Shown: in pieces, positions 5,655-9,126 of the stretch
Numbering within the stretch: position 1 is the first letter of the stretch
Layout of the letters: each line of letters opens with the position of its first letter
Assembly (NCBI GenBank): GCA_003175865.1
Contig: PSRF01000153.1
Coordinates: 1-9,126 of the forward strand
Length of the DNA: 9,126 bases
Origin: Blastocatellia bacterium
GTDB lineage: Bacteria; Acidobacteriota; Blastocatellia; Pyrinomonadales; Pyrinomonadaceae
Reading direction: 5' to 3'
Notes under the pieces: generated by a model
What the model was told of the DNA's origin: nothing
What the model saw: the letters and a program-made list of their open reading frames with translations, nothing else
The model's database searches: none
Program-made: the position numbers and the translations under genes

Positions 5655-6134
5655 ATGAACGAAGAATACGCCTCGCTGGTAACCAGTTTGCCGTTATTCA
5701 AAGGGTACACATCCGATGGCGCCAAGAGGCTCCTGAGCGCTGGTCAAATAAAGCAAATACCGGCCGGTACGCTACTATTCAAAGAAGGTGATCCGGCGGA
5801 ATACGTGCTTCTCGTTCTCAAGGGCAAACTTCAGGTTTACGTTGTTCGTCACGGCAGGGACTTGATACTGACGGATGCTGGGCCAAGCACAATCCTGGGT
5901 GAACTAGCAGTGTTGTGCGGTATGCCACGGTCGGCGTCGGTTCGAGTTATGGAAGACTCCACAGTTCTTCAATGGGACGACGAAGACTTTCGCGGATTGC
6001 TGACCAAGGACGTGTTTTTGTCTCAGCGCATCTTTCGGGAGTCACTCCGGACCTTGATCGAAAAAGAACGTTCGCTAATTGAGTCGCTCACAGATGACGA
6101 TGAAGAACTGAAGCAGAGCGAACAAACTGCCTAA
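5655..6134 (+). CDS. stand-alone cyclic-nucleotide-binding domain protein
   Basis: A 159-residue protein made of one CNB (Crp/PKA-regulatory type) beta-barrel: SLPLFKGYT start, LLFKEGDPAEYVLLVLKGKLQVY core, and the phosphate-binding cassette LGELAVLCGMPRSASV (81-96), with Glu83 and Arg92 at the positions that hold the sugar-phosphate of cAMP or cGMP. A long helix (about 115-145) and a short acidic tail follow. There is no helix-turn-helix, so it is not a Crp-like DNA binder and probably acts by binding a partner. AGGAG at 5643-5647, seven bases before ATG, fixes the start. It lies about 105 bases after the anti-sigma gene on the same strand, perhaps in one unit with the sigma pair. The partner is unknown; the ABC exporter, the sigma pair or the next membrane protein are candidates. 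Confidence 0.88.
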   Translation: MNEEYASLVTSLPLFKGYTSDGAKRLLSAGQIKQIPAGTLLFKEGDPAEYVLLVLKGKLQVYVVRHGRDLILTDAGPSTILGELAVLCGMPRSASVRVMEDSTVLQWDDEDFRGLLTKDVFLSQRIFRESLRTLIEKERSLIESLTDDDEELKQSEQTA

Positions 6135-6170
6135 GAACTGTAACCATAATCGCTTCTCACTTCGACTAAG

Positions 6171-6225
6171 CGGACCGTTAAGTGCCTACTGCTGACTGCT
6201 TAGTGCCTACTGCCCACTCGGTCCG
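6171..6225 (+). repeat. inverted repeat enclosing a direct repeat in an intergenic spacer
   Basis: CGGACCG (6171-6177) pairs with CGGTCCG (6219-6225), and AGTG (6181-6184) can pair with CACT (6215-6218). Inside are two exact 12-base copies of AGTGCCTACTGC (6181-6192 and 6202-6213, period 21). It may be a weak terminator after the CNB gene or a small dispersed element; no T-run follows. Confidence 0.5.
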
Positions 6226-6234
6226 TCTCCCAAA

Positions 6235-7386
6235 ATGTCCCGCCTGGATCTACTCTTTTCTAAACGCAATCGTGGGTTATTACTTGACGTCTTCGTCTTC
6301 GTCTTCCAGCTATTGTTACTGCGGTTACTAACCAAACTTTCGATAGGATTCTTCCAACAGGCGGAGCATGATGCGTTCCCAAAACTAGTAATAGCTTTCT
6401 TTCTGCTTGGTCTGTTCCTGCTGCAATCACTTGGCCCAATGCTCAAACGTTGGTCCTTTCATCAACGTTTCCCTGACTTCGAAAGAAACATGGGCGGGTT
6501 GACCAGCCTACTCTTGTCGTTCTACAGGTTCTTTTACATTGGCGCGATGGCGATAATGCTTTTTCTCGCATATGTCTACTTTGCTGAAGCAATCAAGCTG
6601 GAGTATTCGGACGCTATCGAGAAGGCAATCGTCGCTGCCGCGCTCGTGCTTCCAATAGCGAGTGCCGTTGCTGTTTTTCGTTTCTTTCACAAACCATCCG
6701 ACCGTTTTGGAAAGTTTACACTGCTGGAGTCGCCGCTAGCAGAGACGCTTGGTGATCTCTGCATGCTTCTCAACATCATCGGTTTTCAAATCCTATTTAG
6801 TGTCTACGTCTCCTCACCTCATTTTTGGAACGCGTTGCACAAGACAACGCGGCTCGCCTCAAATAATCTCGACAGTTTATCGGCGCGCCTCTACATAGCG
6901 TTCATTGCGTCACTGCTAGCGTACTTCCCGCCTCGGATCTTTTATCTTGTCGTTGACCAGCACAGACTGATTACCTGGCTGACAATGCTGCTCGCCAACT
7001 TACCCCTGATATATGCAATCGTGTTTTATGTGCCGGCACCGCAACAACCAAGGCTTTTGCATCAACCGTCCTTCACTGTTACCGCTGCAGAGTTACACGA
7101 TGAATATGAACAAGATAACCATACGGGTATAAAGAAATATTCCGGAAACTACATCAACGTCACGGGTCGCGTACAGACTCGTTTTTTTCCGCGAAGTCTC
7201 GAGCTTAAAGATCAGATCGGGCTCGATGGTAAAGACGGTTATCCGTGGGTTTACTGTTCGTTCGACGAGGATCAAGTGGAATCAGCAGAGGCGCTTGAGC
7301 TCGGCCAACAGGTCACTTTTCAATGTGTGGGTTCCAGCGATTGGTCACATGGCGCCGCGCTCGAACATTGTGTGGTGATCAGATAA
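6235..7386 (+). CDS. multi-pass membrane protein with C-terminal OB-like (tRNA_anti-like) domain
   Basis: A 383-residue protein. About seven hydrophobic segments are visible at residues 14-38, 50-68, 89-118, 131-150, 172-192, 218-240 and 246-266. A soluble part follows (about 280-383): TAAELHDEYEQDNHTG, KKYSGNYINVTGRV, then a Gly/Asp loop, VYCSF, LELGQQVTFQCVG and ALEHCVV. This order (helix with E-L-x-x-x-Y-E, K-Y-x-G-x-x-x-x-V-T-G, then G-Q-x-V) matches the tRNA_anti-like OB-fold family as I know it. That family often sits on lipoproteins or membrane proteins of unknown role, and despite its name need not bind tRNA. The start ATG lacks a clear Shine-Dalgarno. The membrane part is unrecognised. 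Same strand as the CNB gene, 100 bases downstream. Confidence 0.75.
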   Translation: MSRLDLLFSKRNRGLLLDVFVFVFQLLLLRLLTKLSIGFFQQAEHDAFPKLVIAFFLLGLFLLQSLGPMLKRWSFHQRFPDFERNMGGLTSLLLSFYRFFYIGAMAIMLFLAYVYFAEAIKLEYSDAIEKAIVAAALVLPIASAVAVFRFFHKPSDRFGKFTLLESPLAETLGDLCMLLNIIGFQILFSVYVSSPHFWNALHKTTRLASNNLDSLSARLYIAFIASLLAYFPPRIFYLVVDQHRLITWLTMLLANLPLIYAIVFYVPAPQQPRLLHQPSFTVTAAELHDEYEQDNHTGIKKYSGNYINVTGRVQTRFFPRSLELKDQIGLDGKDGYPWVYCSFDEDQVESAEALELGQQVTFQCVGSSDWSHGAALEHCVVIR

Positions 7387-7404
7387 GTGTCGGGAGCCGC
7401 CAGT

Positions 7405-7417
7405 CGTAGCGACCGGA
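7405..7417 (+). repeat. short intergenic repeat copy 1 (CGTAGCGACCGGA)
   Basis: This 13-base sequence recurs exactly at 8182-8194, and a related inverted form lies at about 8257-8282. All copies are between genes. It looks like one unit of a REP-like dispersed family. Confidence 0.4.
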
Positions 7418-7450
7418 TGCTAAAAAATGCTCTTGACGTTCGCAAAAACC

Positions 7451-7480
7451 TTGAGGCCGTCGGCGGCGAAATGATATTTT
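7451..7480 (+). promoter_or_regulatory. candidate promoter for the phosphatase gene
   Basis: TTGAGG (7451-7456) and TATTTT (7475-7480) are 18 bases apart, placing a start near 7487 and a leader of about 45 bases before the ATG at 7532. The gene stands alone between a 145-base upstream spacer and a converging gene, so it should have its own promoter. Match is fair. Confidence 0.35.
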
Positions 7481-7531
7481 TTCCGTGAGTCTCCGGCCCG
7501 AATAATTTACGCAAAAATCAGGTCAGAAATT

Positions 7532-8107
7532 ATGAGTTTGGCGAAAAATCTACGGCACCCTCTTCTCGCAATCGTCGCAATCTTTGCTCTCGCGGTCTTT
7601 GCTGCAGGTCAGGAGCCTGCCACACAGACGGTCAAGGTCAAAATAAAAAACTTTGGTCAGATGGATGAACGGTTCTATCGAGGAGGACAACCAAAAGAGA
7701 AGGACTACAAAGACCTGGCACAACTCGGAATCAAGACTGTGATTGATCTGCGCGAGGATCCGGAAGCTTATGAGCGCCCACTGGTCGAGTCGCTTGGGAT
7801 GCGTTACATCAACATTCCTATGTCCGGAAAGAAATATCCTACTCGCGAAGTGACTGAGATGTTTCTACGGGCCGTCAGTGATCCAAACACCGGCAAATTT
7901 TTCGTGCACTGCGCTGGTGGACGACATCGTACTGGAGCCATGGGCGCCGTCTATCGTTTTCGGTTCTACAATTGGAATTTTGAGCAGGTGTACAAAGAGA
8001 TGAAGCAATATGACTTCTACACCAGTTGGGGACACGGAGCATTCAAAGATTTTGTCGAGGACTATTACTTGCGGATGCAACAACAGCCAGTGACGACAAA
8101 TAAATGA
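7532..8107 (+). CDS. exported Cys-based (dual-specificity type) protein phosphatase
   Basis: A 191-residue protein beginning with a signal-peptide-like segment (basic SLAKNLRH, hydrophobic 11-25, AAGQ around 24-27). The mature part has FYRGGQP (48-54), TVIDLRED (69-76) and the catalytic loop HCAGGRHRTG (126-135), which holds the Cys-x5-Arg-Thr motif of tyrosine/dual-specificity phosphatases, with Cys127 as nucleophile and Arg133 binding phosphate. Small proteins of this build occur widely in bacteria as secreted or periplasmic DSP-like phosphatases; the substrate could be phospho-protein, phospholipid or inositol phosphate. ATG at 7532 gives the signal peptide and has a weak AGG nine bases upstream. 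Nothing nearby shows a kinase partner. Catalytic class confident, substrate unknown. Confidence 0.85.
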   Translation: MSLAKNLRHPLLAIVAIFALAVFAAGQEPATQTVKVKIKNFGQMDERFYRGGQPKEKDYKDLAQLGIKTVIDLREDPEAYERPLVESLGMRYINIPMSGKKYPTREVTEMFLRAVSDPNTGKFFVHCAGGRHRTGAMGAVYRFRFYNWNFEQVYKEMKQYDFYTSWGHGAFKDFVEDYYLRMQQQPVTTNK

Positions 8108-8181
8108 AGTTTCAGCTGCACTTTGTGCTTTTGAGCAGCGTTGCGCCAAAAGTCTGAATAGTCGTCAATTAGAACCGCGAG

Positions 8182-8282
8182 CGTAGCGACCGGAGGCAAG
8201 ATTCAATCATCGAAAATCAGATGTGCTGAAATCTCTAAAGGAAAGTTGTGTGACTGCATCCCGTTGCTACCGCTCCGGGTTC
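8182..8282 (+). repeat. REP-like inverted pair: repeat copy 2 and a degenerate inverted copy
   Basis: CGTAGCGACCGGA (8182-8194) matches the copy at 7405-7417 exactly. On the minus strand, 8257-8282 reads close to the same motif (GAGCGGTAGCAACGGGATG against GAGCGTAGCGACCGGA at 8179-8194), so the two arms can fold back on each other with a few mismatches. They lie in the 274-base spacer between converging genes, which holds no gene I can see. Confidence 0.4.
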
Positions 8283-8306
8283 CATAACCACTTGCTGTTC
8301 AATCTT

Positions 8307-8348
8307 CAAAGTCTTTTTGTGCAAAGCCGCTTTGAGCTTTTTACTTTG
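8307..8348 (+). terminator. weak candidate terminator between converging genes
   Basis: CAAAG (8322-8326) pairs with CTTTG (8330-8334) over a 3-base loop, followed 2 bases later by CTTTTT. CAAAGT (8307-8312) and ACTTTG (8343-8348) can close a wider stem around it. It is in the right place for the phosphatase gene, but the stems are short and AT-rich. Confidence 0.3.
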
Positions 8349-8381
8349 CTTTCAAGAAATCAAAAATCAGAAATCTAAGCC

Positions 8382-9126
8382 TCACTTGTACAAATACGTC
8401 TGACTTTCCTTCTGTTCCCATTCCACCGTATCAACATTCTCTCGATCGGCCGCCAGTATTTCGTCGCTGAGTACACTCGTACTGACGTCTGTACTCAGGT
8501 TCACAAGATAAACAATCTTCCCTAGTGGATCCTCTTCGTCCTGTTGATTCAACTCTCTCAGCTCAACATCAAATTTATGCCGCGCAAACATCTCAGTAAG
8601 GACTGTATTTGTTCTGTCAACATTTCGCGTTTCCACAGAAAGTTCCATTGAACGGACAACCTGCGCGCGTTCGAAGTATTCCAGAACAGCCAACGCGAGA
8701 AGAACAAACAGAGTAAGAATCACCGCCATGTCCCAGCGTCCTACGCCGGCGGCGAGTCCCAGTCCGAGGCAGACCAGTAAAACAGTAATCTCTTTTGGAT
8801 CGCGGATGTTCGTGCGAAATCGAACGAGCGAGGCTGCTGCAAATATGCCGAATGCACGCGCAGCACTATCTCCAACAACCATCATCATTGCAGCAGCGAC
8901 AACAGCTATCAAAATCTGAGTTTGAGCAACGAAAGGGTTGCGTCTGCTGAACGACATCCCACGTCGCACTCTAAATGCCAAAAGGCCTGCCAGAAAGGCC
9001 GCGAGCGAGAACCTCATTAAGATTCTTGTCGCTGTCGCACCCCAACTTGTGTAGTTAGTCGGTAACAAACCGGATGAGTCTGGGCCAAAAACTTCCCAAA
9101 GCAGCGGACTCTCTTGTGGCTTGTCG
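8382..9126 (-). CDS. DUF4956 family membrane protein, N-terminus outside the window
   Basis: The frame is open to the right edge on the minus strand; the TTG at 9068-9066 is merely the last start-like codon, and upstream codons still read as sensible protein (PQESPLLWEVFGPD), so the true start is probably outside. Visible residues: membrane segments at about 31-51, 69-86, 112-128 and 132-150. Between the second and third lies the family's hallmark stretch AFGIFAAASLVRFRT, followed by NIRDPKEI. A soluble C-terminal domain of about 95 residues follows, with a ferredoxin-like pattern (ELSVETRNVD, KFDVELRELNQ). DUF4956 genes often sit beside VTC-type polyphosphate polymerase and CotH-like genes (family knowledge); such neighbours would lie beyond the edge. 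Function unknown. Confidence 0.85.
   Translation of the reverse strand, partial: DKPQESPLLWEVFGPDSSGLLPTNYTSWGATATRILMRFSLAAFLAGLLAFRVRRGMSFSRRNPFVAQTQILIAVVAAAMMMVVGDSAARAFGIFAAASLVRFRTNIRDPKEITVLLVCLGLGLAAGVGRWDMAVILTLFVLLALAVLEYFERAQVVRSMELSVETRNVDRTNTVLTEMFARHKFDVELRELNQQDEEDPLGKIVYLVNLSTDVSTSVLSDEILAADRENVDTVEWEQKESQTYLYK

Overview
The window looks like chromosomal DNA of a free-living Gram-negative-type bacterium of medium GC content (about half). The mix of genes suggests Acidobacteriota, perhaps Blastocatellia-like. It includes a TlpA-type thioredoxin, an alternative sigma factor with a short soluble zinc-finger partner, frequent TTG starts, a DUF4956 protein and small intergenic GTAGCGACCGG repeats. 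This placement is an inference from style, not from a marker gene. No rRNA, tRNA, CRISPR array, transposase or phage gene is visible.

Layout: (1) 3-752, the 3' part of a TlpA/ResA-like thioredoxin-fold gene that enters from the left. (2) 753-1190, a non-coding leader with a candidate promoter and, at about 962-1095, a compact RNA that can fold into a closed multi-stem structure. An unlisted 29-codon ORF (1091-1180) follows it, and its stop codon runs into a strong Shine-Dalgarno. (3) 1192-1488, a 98-residue peptide with a Cys-free leader-like N-terminus and a C-terminal tail holding six Cys, two Trp and many Tyr. It looks like the precursor of a ribosomally made, exported or modified peptide. 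(4) 1562-1623, a 23-bp imperfect hairpin. (5) 1704-3914, an ABC exporter (membrane domain fused to ATPase) with no C39 peptidase domain and with Pro/Gly/Met-rich tails at both ends. (6) 4107-6134, a sigma-70-family factor, a putative ZAS-type zinc-finger anti-sigma factor and a stand-alone cyclic-nucleotide-binding protein. (7) 6235-7386, a multi-pass membrane protein fused to a C-terminal OB-like domain. (8) 7532-8107, a secreted or anchored Cys-based protein phosphatase. (9) 8382-9126 on the minus strand, a DUF4956 membrane protein cut by the right edge.

Reading the genes together (inference): regions 2-5 resemble a small secreted-peptide (RiPP-like) locus, with a structured leader RNA, a Cys-rich precursor, a folded spacer that could set the peptide/exporter ratio, and a dedicated exporter. 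Region 6 could be its regulatory module, or an independent signalling unit. No recognisable maturase (radical SAM, YcaO, LanM, B- or C-type protease) lies in the window, so any modification or leader removal would depend on genes elsewhere. Alternatively, the core may simply form disulfides or bind metal. The peptide and the RNA match no family I can name, and they are the best candidates for something undescribed.
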